Source: Bacteroidia bacterium (GTDB taxonomy: Bacteria; Bacteroidota; Bacteroidia; J057). Taken from it: a stretch of DNA of 64,000 nt. The position numbers and the translations under genes are program-made. The DNA lies in the NCBI GenBank assembly GCA_030430205.1, contig JAUIGE010000014.1, forward strand, positions 1-64,000. The letters are read 5' to 3'. This document shows positions 55,832 through 64,000 of the stretch, piece after piece (positions within the stretch are counted from its first letter, which is position 1; every line of letters begins with the position of its first letter). The notes beneath the pieces were generated by a model, which did not search any database, was not told the origin of the DNA, and worked only from the letters and a program-made list of their open reading frames with translations.

Positions 55832-56478
55832 TTCGTCAATTCGACGCCCACCACATATTTGGAGTGCTTACTCTGCCTGAAAGGCAGATTTTGGGTGATC
55901 GCGTGGAGCGATTCGTCATCTTCTGCCTCGTATTTCATTTCCAAAATGATCGCGGGATCGCCTAGCGTATAGCGCAAAAAATGCGCCTGCCGCAGCAGTC
56001 CATGATAATGCATGTGATGATCTATCGTCACCCGAAAACGGCCATCCCTGGAGATCAGGTAAGATCGCTTATAGGAATTGAGCAGCACAGGCAGCAGGAG
56101 ATTGCCCCCTTTCGCCAATTGATTGATTTGCTGCGTAAGTGGCTGGAGATGGGTAAGGGAAAAAGAATCTACGGGAAAAATCTGTTTTTCGCCCAGTTCA
56201 TTCTTCTTGATCTTGATTTCAAATTGGGGATTGCTCACCTGCCGGGGATCATCGCCATACCAGCGCACGCGGTACTTTTTGCGGTAGCCCACGCCGGCCG
56301 TATTCAGGCGGTAAGTGAGCAAATCAGGGCTGTCAAAGTAAATATTGTTGATCTGCCGATCAGGGTACAAGGTACTGAATGATGCAACATGAACATGCAA
56401 CAGATGCCTCACTTCAGCCAAACTCAAATTCTCAATTCTATATTTTCGTTCAAATCGCATAGGGATTTCGTTTCTCAT
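55828..56478 (-). CDS. VTC-domain protein
   Basis: 216 residues with the triphosphate-tunnel/VTC fold of polyphosphate polymerases: FERKYRIENLSLAEVRHLLH, NNIYFDSPDLLTYRLNTAGV, KKYRVRWYGDDPRQVSNPQF, KKNELGEKQIFPVD and ILEMKYEAEDDESLH. Yeast Vtc4 relatives make polyphosphate, but bacterial copies with DUF4956 and CotH partners are uncharacterised. An alternative start at MRFERKYRIE (six codons later) would suit family lengths. It is the last gene of the DUF4956-CotH-VTC run on the minus strand; a heptamer array separates it from CotH. Confidence 0.88.
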   Translation of the reverse strand: MRNEIPMRFERKYRIENLSLAEVRHLLHVHVASFSTLYPDRQINNIYFDSPDLLTYRLNTAGVGYRKKYRVRWYGDDPRQVSNPQFEIKIKKNELGEKQIFPVDSFSLTHLQPLTQQINQLAKGGNLLLPVLLNSYKRSYLISRDGRFRVTIDHHMHYHGLLRQAHFLRYTLGDPAIILEMKYEAEDDESLHAITQNLPFRQSKHSKYVVGVELTN

Positions 56479-56479
56479 T

Positions 56480-56572
56480 CTTCGTCCTTCGTCTCGCCTC
56501 CCACCTCTCTGCTCCCGCCTCTCTCCTCTCTCCTCTCTGCTCTCTGCTCTCTCCTCTCTCCTCTCTCCCCCC
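56480..56572. repeat. Heptamer repeat, CTCTCTC family
   Basis: CTCTCTC/CTCTCTG units of exactly 7 nt, with CCCACCT variants on the left, fill the 94 bp between the CotH and VTC-domain genes. A different sequence from the GGGTTTC arrays but the same period. Confidence 0.85.
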
Positions 56573-59551
56573 TCAAATCCCCTCCGCTACGCGACCATCC
56601 AGCATCAACACAGAGCCTTTCTCGATCAAATGCAAGCGCTTGACGCCTTTGGCTTCATAAGCCTTTACTTCGATCCGGGCAGGCCCGTATTCGGGCTTTT
56701 TCTGGTAGGCTGCAAAGCCTGTTTTACAATCTGTCAGGCGGATAAAATCTATGCTCAGGCGGGAGAGATCCTTGGAGGCGACACCCAATTTGGCATCTGT
56801 AATCGTGACGGAAATCACCTGTACGGTGGCTTCTTCGCCTACGCTGATGCCCTTATCACCGGGCGATATGACCTCACAATCTTTGATGAGAATCACACTG
56901 CCGGAAAAGTCCATGCCGTCATTGCCGGTTTTTACAAATTTGCAGCGCCCCACTTTGCCGCGGCAAAAGTCCGCGTCGAAGCCATCGGCGAAGGTATTCG
57001 CGATGAGGCTTTCGTTCAGCTCAAATTCGCAACGAATCAGGTTGAGGGCGTCTTCGCAGACGTTTTCGCGGAAGGCGCATTGGTGGATGTTGACATCACT
57101 TTCGAAGAAAGTGACAGCGCCCGTCAGCTCCCAGCCTTCTTTGAGAAGGGTATTCAGGCCCTCAAAGCTGACATGGCTCATGGATGAACTACCTTCTGCC
57201 TGCAAGACGGTGAAGCCGTGCGCGCTTTTATCTGAGGAAAAAATGTGAATCGGTGCTTCCGCATCTCCATACATCTGCACGGGCGAACGCGAAATAAAAG
57301 CCGCTCCCCGCACCATATCCAGGGAAACGCCTGCTTCAAATTTCACCTGATATCCTGCCGGAATGACAATATCCTCTGCTATCTGGTATTTTCCTGCGGG
57401 AAAAATGACCTGCTTTTCCTCCACCTTATACACATCATTGGACTGTATGTTTAGCTGCGCAAAAAGCCTCTGGGGAGGCGTATCGGCTGTGATTGCAGGA
57501 TTTCGGCTAATCAGGCAATGAAAAAGGCTATCAATACCCGGGACCTCATAAAAAAGGTATTTGCTCTCTTCTGTGTTGGAAAAGGGATGAAAAGCCAGCG
57601 GGCTCTGAGGAGAATGGGGCCTCAGCCAGTTTTCCTTTTTTGGGAAAAAATATTCGGGGAGCTTTTCGCTTTTTCCATGGCCTATCAGGCGTATGGGCAA
57701 TGCATGAGTATTGGCGACTTCCAGCTTGCCGCTGCGGTCCTGCTGCATGCGCAGGACATGGTCCATCGGTAGGATGAGGGCGTGCGTCTCACGCGCGGAG
57801 CGCAGGAAAAATTCAGTGTCCAACTTGTATCCCCTCACTTCCTCCTGAATCAGTTTCTCACGCTGAGCGATCGCTTTTTCCAGGGAAAAGAAGAAGTCTT
57901 CCAGCTCTTTTTCATTCGAATATTTCCACAAATAGCTGATATACCGCTCGACAAAAACCTGATCAAAAAAGAGTTGATTGACGAGGTCCAGCTCCAGGTC
58001 GCCTTCTTTTTCCACCAGCTCAAAGAGCATAAAAGGTCGTCCGACCCAGTTCATCTCGGATTCGAAAACAAAACCGTCAAAGCCGATGGGTTCGAGCTTG
58101 CCGATGACAGGGTTGTAGTAAAAGCGCTGGTTGTGCCAGATGATGCCGTGATAGGCTTTGAAGATGTCGGTGATGGCGTAATAGCGTGCCAGACGATCCA
58201 GGTCAAAAACCTCTGTTACGGGTTTTTCGCCATATTTATAGGCCTTCATCAGGCTTTGTGCCTGGGCAAACTGCTTTGCCAGTTTGGGGTCTTCCAGGGT
58301 TTTGCTTTGGCGAAAAGCCTCTATTTCAGCGGCTTCATATTGATTAAGCGTAAGCTCGGTGCTTTTTTCGGGAAGATCATCGTTGAGGTCGCGGCGGCGC
58401 GCCTGCCACATGCCTTCTTCGGCAAATTTGACGATGGGCCCTTCGCGCCGTGCGCGGAATTCCAGCAACTGCTTTTCGAAGTGCTCTTCATAGGCATAAG
58501 GCCCCAGGTTTTTGCCATTCAAAAAAAGCCGCACAAAGTCGTATCTCGGGCAGAGCACATCTTCTTTTTGCAAAAATTGATGGTATACCCATTCCGCCAG
58601 GAAATTGCGTGTAGCGGGATTTTGCAGGGAAAAAGTCATCAGACGATTCCAGCTCTGAGGCGCTTTGGCGCGCACGCGGAAGGACCATTTGTCACCGGCC
58701 AGGTGATCGAGTAAATCGCCTTTCAGGCGTAATTTTACACTGATTTCGTCATCCTTTCGGCCTATTTTCCCTTTTACCCAATCATCATCCTCTGTCACCA
58801 GCAACCATTTCTGAAAGGCCTCCGCACGTTTTTCCTGCAATTTGTTCATGCCCTTTTCGCTGATCCGCAGGTCAACCACCTGGAAGGCAGTATCTTCTGC
58901 TGCCCTTGCAAAAGCAGTATTTTCATTGGGCAATTTTTCGATCAGCAAATCATCATACCAGACAGGTTCCTCATGGGTATGGTATACATATATGCGCAAG
59001 GGGCCGGACCGATATGCTGCGGGAACTACCAAACGCAGTAAGAGCTTTTCCCAGCCATTTTCCTGCATATTTTGAGGTTTTTCCTGATTGAGGTAAATGC
59101 CCTGATCCAAAAAACTGGCTACCAGGCTACCTCCCTGAGCTACTTTGAGATTTTCAGAACGATAGCGCCAAACGCTGATCTCAAAGCGGTCTCCGACCTC
59201 AAAACCATCTGCTATGTCAAAGGTGAAGCCATAAGGGTAGTCCTCATTTACTTTGCAGGAAAAGCTTCCCGAATGTGCATATTCAGAACTTTGCTGTAAG
59301 CCATTTCCAAAAAGCTGTTCTTTCCCTTGAAAGAAGATGTTTCCCTCTTCATTTACCAGCACTTCTGCATCACAGACATAACTTTCCGGATTTTCTGGAA
59401 GGTTTTCGCTCACGATCGCAGGAGCAACTGCCCATCTCTGCCAGTCAATCTTCCAGGCCAGCAGCAAGCAGATCCCGAGCAGCCCCATGCCGAGAAAGAG
59501 CATGAGCCTGTTTTCATTGATTTGCCGTCCGCTATGGTTTTTGACAAGCAT
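56573..59551 (-). CDS. CotH kinase family protein with beta-helix domain
   Basis: 992 residues. An N-terminal membrane anchor (MLFLGMGLLGICLLLAW, about 16-32) and a carbohydrate-binding-like beta domain (about 45-200) precede a CotH-type domain (about 230-570; VKLRLKGDLLDHLAGDKWSF; LARYYAITDIFKAYHGIIWH; PIGFDGFVFESE). The C-terminal part is a right-handed parallel beta-helix (about 700-950; YQVKFEAGVSLDMVRGAAFI; GRCKFVKTGNDGMDFSGSVI). Spore-coat CotH is an atypical protein kinase; the role in non-sporing Bacteroidota is unclear. It follows the DUF4956 gene by 11 bp and is followed by the VTC gene. It is predicted periplasmic or surface-exposed and tethered to the inner membrane. Confidence 0.88.
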   Translation of the reverse strand: MLVKNHSGRQINENRLMLFLGMGLLGICLLLAWKIDWQRWAVAPAIVSENLPENPESYVCDAEVLVNEEGNIFFQGKEQLFGNGLQQSSEYAHSGSFSCKVNEDYPYGFTFDIADGFEVGDRFEISVWRYRSENLKVAQGGSLVASFLDQGIYLNQEKPQNMQENGWEKLLLRLVVPAAYRSGPLRIYVYHTHEEPVWYDDLLIEKLPNENTAFARAAEDTAFQVVDLRISEKGMNKLQEKRAEAFQKWLLVTEDDDWVKGKIGRKDDEISVKLRLKGDLLDHLAGDKWSFRVRAKAPQSWNRLMTFSLQNPATRNFLAEWVYHQFLQKEDVLCPRYDFVRLFLNGKNLGPYAYEEHFEKQLLEFRARREGPIVKFAEEGMWQARRRDLNDDLPEKSTELTLNQYEAAEIEAFRQSKTLEDPKLAKQFAQAQSLMKAYKYGEKPVTEVFDLDRLARYYAITDIFKAYHGIIWHNQRFYYNPVIGKLEPIGFDGFVFESEMNWVGRPFMLFELVEKEGDLELDLVNQLFFDQVFVERYISYLWKYSNEKELEDFFFSLEKAIAQREKLIQEEVRGYKLDTEFFLRSARETHALILPMDHVLRMQQDRSGKLEVANTHALPIRLIGHGKSEKLPEYFFPKKENWLRPHSPQSPLAFHPFSNTEESKYLFYEVPGIDSLFHCLISRNPAITADTPPQRLFAQLNIQSNDVYKVEEKQVIFPAGKYQIAEDIVIPAGYQVKFEAGVSLDMVRGAAFISRSPVQMYGDAEAPIHIFSSDKSAHGFTVLQAEGSSSMSHVSFEGLNTLLKEGWELTGAVTFFESDVNIHQCAFRENVCEDALNLIRCEFELNESLIANTFADGFDADFCRGKVGRCKFVKTGNDGMDFSGSVILIKDCEVISPGDKGISVGEEATVQVISVTITDAKLGVASKDLSRLSIDFIRLTDCKTGFAAYQKKPEYGPARIEVKAYEAKGVKRLHLIEKGSVLMLDGRVAEGI

Positions 59552-59562
59552 AAGGGAAAAGA

Positions 59563-60240
59563 TTAAATGCCCAGGTTGGGCTGATCGATCAGGGAAATGG
59601 TGCTTTTCGGAGAAATGCCGTTGATGGCTTTGCGCACAGCTTCGATTTGCAAAAGCGAATCCGCTTTGACGATATACGAAAGGTCGAGGCCGTCTTCTGT
59701 CTGATCCAGGCGCTTCAGCTCCACATAGGAAAGGTGCTGAGAAAACACTTCAGTTAAGGCATGCACATCCTGCATATCGGTGCGGACATTGAGGTACATG
59801 CTATCCTGTTGTTTGAATCCCTTTTGGCCACTCAGGCGGTTGTTGATATAGATCATGCTGAGGATCAGGACAAAAGCGATGAGCGAAAGGATAGGCTGAG
59901 CAGCGCCGCATCCGAGGCCGATGGCGATTACGAGAAAGAGGTAAACAAGCTCCTCAGGATCTTTGATCGCCGCGCGAAAGCGCACGATGGAGAGTGCGCC
60001 GACCAGGCCCAGCGAAAGGGCTATCGAAGATTGCACGATGGTGATGATGAGCATGGTCGTCAGACCCAGTGGCAAAAAGTTATTCGCAAATCGGTTCCGA
60101 TTGGAGACAGCTTGTCCATAACGGATATAAAACAGCCGTAAAAATATCAAAAGCGGTGCTGCCACCGCCATACCGATCAGGAAGTCGATCAGGCTTATAC
60201 TTTGGCTAAATTGTTCGAGGTATTGTTCAAATTTTCCCAT
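59563..60240 (-). CDS. DUF4956 membrane protein
   Basis: 225 residues. Hydrophobic helices near 17-37 (LIDFLIGMAVAAPLLIFLRL), 55-75 (GLTTMLIITIVQSSIALSLG) and 98-135 (VYLFLVIAIGLGCGAAQPIL; LIAFVLILSMIYI) are followed by a soluble ferredoxin-like C-terminal domain of about 90 residues. VGALSIVRFRAAIKDPEELV between helices is a conserved DUF4956 signature. First gene of the DUF4956-CotH-VTC set. It may form the membrane part of a polyphosphate- or phosphorylation-linked complex with the VTC and CotH proteins, but that is inference. Confidence 0.9.
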   Translation of the reverse strand: MGKFEQYLEQFSQSISLIDFLIGMAVAAPLLIFLRLFYIRYGQAVSNRNRFANNFLPLGLTTMLIITIVQSSIALSLGLVGALSIVRFRAAIKDPEELVYLFLVIAIGLGCGAAQPILSLIAFVLILSMIYINNRLSGQKGFKQQDSMYLNVRTDMQDVHALTEVFSQHLSYVELKRLDQTEDGLDLSYIVKADSLLQIEAVRKAINGISPKSTISLIDQPNLGI

Positions 60241-60364
60241 GAGAAACGCAAATACGCATTACCTTAAAATTATCCTGGCGTAATAAGCGCGTAAAGGTAA
60301 GGATTGAGAGAAGAAAAGAAAAGGATGATAAATGAAGAAGATTTCCTGCTTTTACTTCAACTAC

Positions 60365-60420
60365 TTCATCATTCGTAACTCCTTGTTCGTCATTCGTCAT
60401 TCGTCATTCGTCATTCCTCA
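60365..60420. repeat. Heptamer repeat, GTCATTC family
   Basis: CGTCATT units of 7 nt. The right end overlaps the 3' end of the hybrid kinase gene, so its last four residues (RNDE) are encoded by repeat units. Confidence 0.88.
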
Positions 60421-63388
60421 CTTCCCCCGGCGTTATCCCAAACTGCTCACGAAAACATTTCGTGAAGTAGGCCGGGCTGCTAAAGCCCACGGTATAGGCC
60501 ACTTCTGCCGCCGTTCCGGCGCCTTGCCTGAGCAGATCCATGGCGCGCTGGAGGCGCATGGAGCGGAGAAAGAGCGAAGATGACCTGCCGGTCATGGCTT
60601 TGAGCTTGCGGTGCAGCTGGCTGCGGCTCATACCGACTTCGCGCCCCAGGTCTTCTATGCTGAAGGCTTCATCGCCCATATAGATTTCGATCACATCCAT
60701 GACACGCTGGAGAAACTTCTCGTCGGCGGAGTTGACCGCTACATCCTGAGGCTTGAGGTAAACCTCTGTGGCAAAATGGGCCTGCAGCTTGCGTCTTTGC
60801 TCCACCAGCGCGCGGCTGCGGATCAACAGCTCTTGGGGGTCAAAGGGCTTGGCGATATAAGCCTCTGCACCCGATGCCAGGCCTTGCAGGCGGTCTTCAT
60901 GCTCTGCTTTGGCGGTCAGCATGATGACCGGGATATGCGAAGTCTCCATCTGAGACTTCAGTTTGCTGAGCATCTCTATGCCGTCCATGAGGGGCATCAT
61001 CACATCTGATATGATCAGATCAGGTACTTTTTCCTTTGCCAGGCGCAGCCCCGCCTGTCCGTTTTCCGCCTCCAGGAGGCGGTAGCTGTCCGCCATCACG
61101 CTGCGGATCAGCTCCCGCAGTTCTGCATTGTCTTCCACGACAAGGAGGAGTGGATGCGCTTCCTGTGCCTGCGGCGCAGGAAGCCTTTCTTCCACCTTTT
61201 CAACTGCTGCAAGCATTTCCATGGGCAGACTCACCCGAAAAGTAGTTCCAAAGCCTTCCACACTCTCTACCCGGATCTCTCCTCCATGCAGCTCGACCAG
61301 CTCCCGGGTCAAGGCCAAACCGATGCCGGTTCCCGACTGGGCATTGCTTTCCACACGATAGAATCGGTCAAAGATATAGGGTAGCTGGTCCTCGGGGATG
61401 CCGATGCCCGTGTCGGAGATAGTTAGCAGGAGGCAGTTTGCAGTGGGCAGTTTGTAGTGGGCAGTGGGCAGTGGAGAATTCTTTAACTGCACACTGCCAA
61501 CTGATAACTGCACACTGCCAACTGATAACTGCACACTAACCTTCCCCTCCTCCTGCGTAAATTTCATCGCATTGGAGATGAGGTTGGAAAGGATTTTCAG
61601 GAGTTTGTCGCGGTCGAAGGCCGCCTGTATTTCCTGCCTGGGAAGGCTGATTTCATATTGTATATGCTTGCTTTCGGCCATGGAGTGGAAGGAATGGGTT
61701 ACGCCCTGGAGGAAGCGTGTCAGGTTTCCGGGCTCTTGTTTGAGCACCATCTTGCCTGATTCCAGGCGGGAGAGATCGAGCAGCTGGTTGACGAGTTCGA
61801 GCAGGCGCTCGCCATTGCGGTGGATGGTGTGGTAGTAGGTGGTGGGATCACCCGTGAAATCGCCCGAGAGAAAGCGCCTGATGGGCGCCAGGATCAGGGT
61901 GAGCGGAGTGCGAAACTCATGTGAGATATTGGCGAAAAAGCGCGATTTGAGCTGGTCGAGTTCGCGCAGGTTCTGCGCCTCTGTCTCTTTGAGTTGAAGC
62001 GCGAGCTGCGCTTCGCGCTCACGGGCGCGCCTGCGCGCCAGAAACAGGAAGAAGCCTGCTGCTACCAGCAGCAGGATAAAGGCGGCTATGCCGCCGATGA
62101 GCAGATTTTTATTCTGCTCTTCCACCACTTTCAGCTCAGAGGCAGCCAAATCCGCCTTTGTCTTTTCCGTTTCATAGCGGGCATCCGCATCTGTTACCTT
62201 TTCCAATATCTCCGAGCTAAACATCTGCTCCCTGTATTCCATGGCTTTTTTGAAGTCTGCAAGCGCCTCAGTCAATTTTCCCATCTTTTCATAGGTCAGG
62301 CCTCTGTTTTCATAAATCGCATTGAGGATGCGGGCATCTTCGTCTTTTTCAGCTATTTCCAGCGCTTGCTGGAAGTATGTCAGGCTTTCTTCAAAAGCTC
62401 CTACTTCCGTCAGAGCGTAGCCAAAATCATGATAAGCCACAGACAGGCCATCCGTCGAGCCCATCTTTTTCATCAAAGCGATGGCCCTTTCGAAGCAATA
62501 ACTTGCGCTGTCTCGCTTCCCCAACTTTTGGTACACATTTGCCAGGTTGCCCCATACGATGGCCTCCGAATTGGCGTCGCCGATTTCTGCAAAAATGCCC
62601 AGGGTCTTCAGGTTGGCGCTTTTTGCCTGCTCCATATTTCCGAGCTGGTAATTGACGAGGGCAGAATTGCCCATGGGAAGGGCCATGGCGCGCTTATTTC
62701 CGCTTTTCGCTGCTTCATCATAAGCCTGCCTGAAGTAGGCAAGGCATTTGTCATACTTGCCCAAAACATATTGGATGTTTCCCAGATTCAGGTAGCAGAT
62801 GGACAGCTGATCCGTGTTTTTCACCTGTTCAAAATAGGCCACAGCAGCGATCAGTTCTTCTATCGCTTTTTCATTGTTCCCTTTTTCCCTGAAAGAAATG
62901 CCTATTCTCAACTTATCCATAGCCTCCTCTTCCTCCAGGCCCAACCTTTGGTGAATATCCAGCGCCTGCTGGTAATACAGTATAGCTGAATCCCTGTTTC
63001 CAGCCATGGAATGGTAGTAACCCCAGGCGTGCAGGGCTTTTGCCAGTTCTTTTTCGCTGCCTTTCTCCCGCGCCATTTTTTCAGCCGATTGGTAAAAAGT
63101 AACAGCCGAGTCCAGATCACCCAAAAATGTATGAGCTGATCCCATCACATATAAGGCATATACCTGATCCTGAACGCTTCCCGCTTTTTGGGAAACTTTC
63201 AGCAAGCGTCGGGCGCTTTCCCTTGCAGCCATGCCGTCCGTTTCTTTGAGGAGATTGTACTCAGCGACAAGGCTGCGAATGCTGTCAAGAGGGGATTGCT
63301 GGGCAGGAGATGCTTGTATCAGCAGAAGGGAACACAACAGGAGGACGAGTCGGAGTGGTTTTGAACCATTTAAGATATAGAAGTTCAT
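60404..63388 (-). CDS. Hybrid sensor histidine kinase/response regulator with TPRs
   Basis: One-protein two-component system, 994 residues. Signal peptide (LVLLLCSLLLIQASPA), TPR sensor domain (about 60-400, YHSMAGNRDSAILYYQQALD), membrane helix (about 432-455), HisKA with phospho-acceptor His490 in NISHEFRTPL, HATPase (NLISNAMKF N-box; DTGIGIPED; GTGIGLALTRELVEL), receiver with phospho-acceptor Asp795 (IISDVMMPLMDG), and C-terminal AraC HTH (about 890-994, AYTVGFSSPAYFTKCFREQF). A 7-residue-period insert at about 617-655, between the N and G1 boxes, is encoded by a heptamer repeat. The architecture suits a sugar or envelope-stress regulator; target genes are unknown. No propeller domain is present; the TPRs replace it. 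Confidence 0.93.
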   Translation of the reverse strand: MNFYILNGSKPLRLVLLLCSLLLIQASPAQQSPLDSIRSLVAEYNLLKETDGMAARESARRLLKVSQKAGSVQDQVYALYVMGSAHTFLGDLDSAVTFYQSAEKMAREKGSEKELAKALHAWGYYHSMAGNRDSAILYYQQALDIHQRLGLEEEEAMDKLRIGISFREKGNNEKAIEELIAAVAYFEQVKNTDQLSICYLNLGNIQYVLGKYDKCLAYFRQAYDEAAKSGNKRAMALPMGNSALVNYQLGNMEQAKSANLKTLGIFAEIGDANSEAIVWGNLANVYQKLGKRDSASYCFERAIALMKKMGSTDGLSVAYHDFGYALTEVGAFEESLTYFQQALEIAEKDEDARILNAIYENRGLTYEKMGKLTEALADFKKAMEYREQMFSSEILEKVTDADARYETEKTKADLAASELKVVEEQNKNLLIGGIAAFILLLVAAGFFLFLARRRAREREAQLALQLKETEAQNLRELDQLKSRFFANISHEFRTPLTLILAPIRRFLSGDFTGDPTTYYHTIHRNGERLLELVNQLLDLSRLESGKMVLKQEPGNLTRFLQGVTHSFHSMAESKHIQYEISLPRQEIQAAFDRDKLLKILSNLISNAMKFTQEEGKVSVQLSVGSVQLSVGSVQLKNSPLPTAHYKLPTANCLLLTISDTGIGIPEDQLPYIFDRFYRVESNAQSGTGIGLALTRELVELHGGEIRVESVEGFGTTFRVSLPMEMLAAVEKVEERLPAPQAQEAHPLLLVVEDNAELRELIRSVMADSYRLLEAENGQAGLRLAKEKVPDLIISDVMMPLMDGIEMLSKLKSQMETSHIPVIMLTAKAEHEDRLQGLASGAEAYIAKPFDPQELLIRSRALVEQRRKLQAHFATEVYLKPQDVAVNSADEKFLQRVMDVIEIYMGDEAFSIEDLGREVGMSRSQLHRKLKAMTGRSSSLFLRSMRLQRAMDLLRQGAGTAAEVAYTVGFSSPAYFTKCFREQFGITPGEVRNDE
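61425..61540. repeat. Heptamer repeat inside the histidine kinase gene
   Basis: GCAGTGG/GCAGTTT units (61433-61474) followed by AACTGCA/CACTGCC/AACTGAT units (61483-61540), the two halves roughly complementary. Because 3 x 7 nt is 21 nt, the frame stays open and the protein shows a 7-residue repeat (VQLSVGS twice, then LPTAHYK, LPTANCL). Confidence 0.92.
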
Positions 63389-63481
63389 AGAAGTGTACCA
63401 TAAAAGAAATTAACCCACAGCTTATATTTCCTCAAATGCCTTATATGGTTTTTATAGAAAAGCCCTGTGAGGAACGATAAC
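63389..63481. other. Spacer upstream of the kinase gene
   Basis: About 90 bp; it holds CCTTATATGGTTTTTATAG, related to the core of the element at 17663-17760, and presumably the kinase promoter. Confidence 0.35.
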
Positions 63482-63937
63482 TTACACATTTTTGAGAAAA
63501 TGCATCATATCGGAAAACCTGTTTTCAGCATGCATTCTACCTGTGAGTTGAAAAAGGGTGTGCCGGGCTTCCGGAAAAAGGGGGAGCGAAAAAAAGGAGA
63601 TGGGCAATTTTGCCAGTTGTGCCAGGGGGAAAAAGGGATTGAGGACGTATGGATCCTTTTTGCCCAAAAAGCCTGTTGGTTTCAGGAAAAAAAGCGGCGT
63701 AAGCATGATATCCGACTCAGGCAAAAGCAAATCTGCCAGCCCCTGGCTGGCACCAGCCTCATACTGAAAGCGCCAGCTTTCGGGGGAGGTGAAAGGCATT
63801 TCCAGCCGTTTGGACGGCAGGCCCTGCTCCAGACACTTTCGATGCAATCGAAAAAGGGTGGCCTGCGCATAGGCATTTGCCTCATATCTGCCCCATTTTT
63901 CGGACCAGCAAAGGCTGAATGTTTCCTTGTCGTGCAT
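63482..63937 (-). CDS. Unknown 151-residue protein
   Basis: No recognised family. It is rich in Phe, Leu and Pro (YVLNPFFPLAQLAKLPISFF; SLPLFPEARHTLFQLTGRMH) without a clear signal peptide or membrane helix; the N-terminus reads MHDKETFSLCWSEKWGRYEA. It lies upstream of the kinase gene on the same strand with a spacer of 93 bp. The ATG is 63 bp from the window end, so a longer upstream start can be excluded only in part. I assign no function. Confidence 0.6.
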   Translation of the reverse strand: MHDKETFSLCWSEKWGRYEANAYAQATLFRLHRKCLEQGLPSKRLEMPFTSPESWRFQYEAGASQGLADLLLPESDIMLTPLFFLKPTGFLGKKDPYVLNPFFPLAQLAKLPISFFSLPLFPEARHTLFQLTGRMHAENRFSDMMHFLKNV

Positions 63938-64000
63938 GCAGACAAAACAAAGACAAATAGCTTTTGCCTGCCTAGCAGACAGGTTGCGCGAACTATAAGT

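Overview
The window looks like chromosomal DNA of a free-living Bacteroidota, most likely a Saprospiria/Lewinella-like or related marine/aquatic lineage. This rests on a type IX secretion sorting domain and PKD modules on a secreted M4 protease, many lipoproteins with Bacteroidota-style lipoboxes, one TAnnTTTG-like promoter element, a rarity of Shine-Dalgarno sequences, a VTC/CotH/DUF4956 trio, and a hybrid two-component system of the TPR-HisKA-REC-AraC type. The genus is inference; no rRNA is present to test it.

Layout. 0.2-9 kb: housekeeping genes (CPA-type antiporter, pfkA, a metal-binding HMA protein, rpoN, a large T9SS-exported thermolysin-like protease, an Lrp/AsnC regulator). 9.1-9.7 kb: a tandemly duplicated ~197-bp unit carrying a tRNA-like RNA. 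9.9-16.3 kb: a minus-strand RND efflux operon (pump, adaptor, TolC) with a divergently placed GbsR/MarR-type regulator and palindromic candidate operators. 16.5-31 kb: a DinD relative without a visible start codon, a secreted GH2 beta-galactosidase, a lipoprotein formylglycine-generating enzyme, a catabolic cluster (flavin monooxygenase, acyl-CoA dehydrogenase, SDR, 2,4-dienoyl-CoA-reductase-like enzyme), a cytochrome c/PQQ-type dehydrogenase and a C45 peptidase-like enzyme.

32.4-44.5 kb is an AT-richer accessory island. Its core (32.5-39.6 kb) is a run of same-strand one- or two-gene units. Most begin with GTTRRR-like heptamers whose reverse complement recurs just after the same unit's last gene, as expected for integron gene cassettes with attC sites. 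No integrase is seen, so it is an orphan cassette array (CALIN type). Cargo includes a MazF/PemK toxin-antitoxin pair, a DHFR-fold protein, a methyltransferase, a broken RelE-like toxin and several unknown proteins. Downstream are a lipoprotein, a VOC protein, a second DHFR-fold protein, a DUF4349 pseudogene split by a MITE-like insertion, and a Doc toxin pair.

45-64 kb returns to chromosome-like genes: SRPBCC protein, SDR, APC permease, methyltransferase, vanadium-haloperoxidase/PAP2-like lipoprotein, beta-lactamase-family hydrolase, a propeller protein, AhpD-like protein, pgk, the DUF4956-CotH-VTC operon and a one-piece hybrid histidine kinase.

A feature running through the whole window is a set of degenerate tandem repeats of different sequence families that nearly all share a 7-nt period. 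Most lie between genes, but one has expanded in frame inside the ATPase domain of the histidine kinase.
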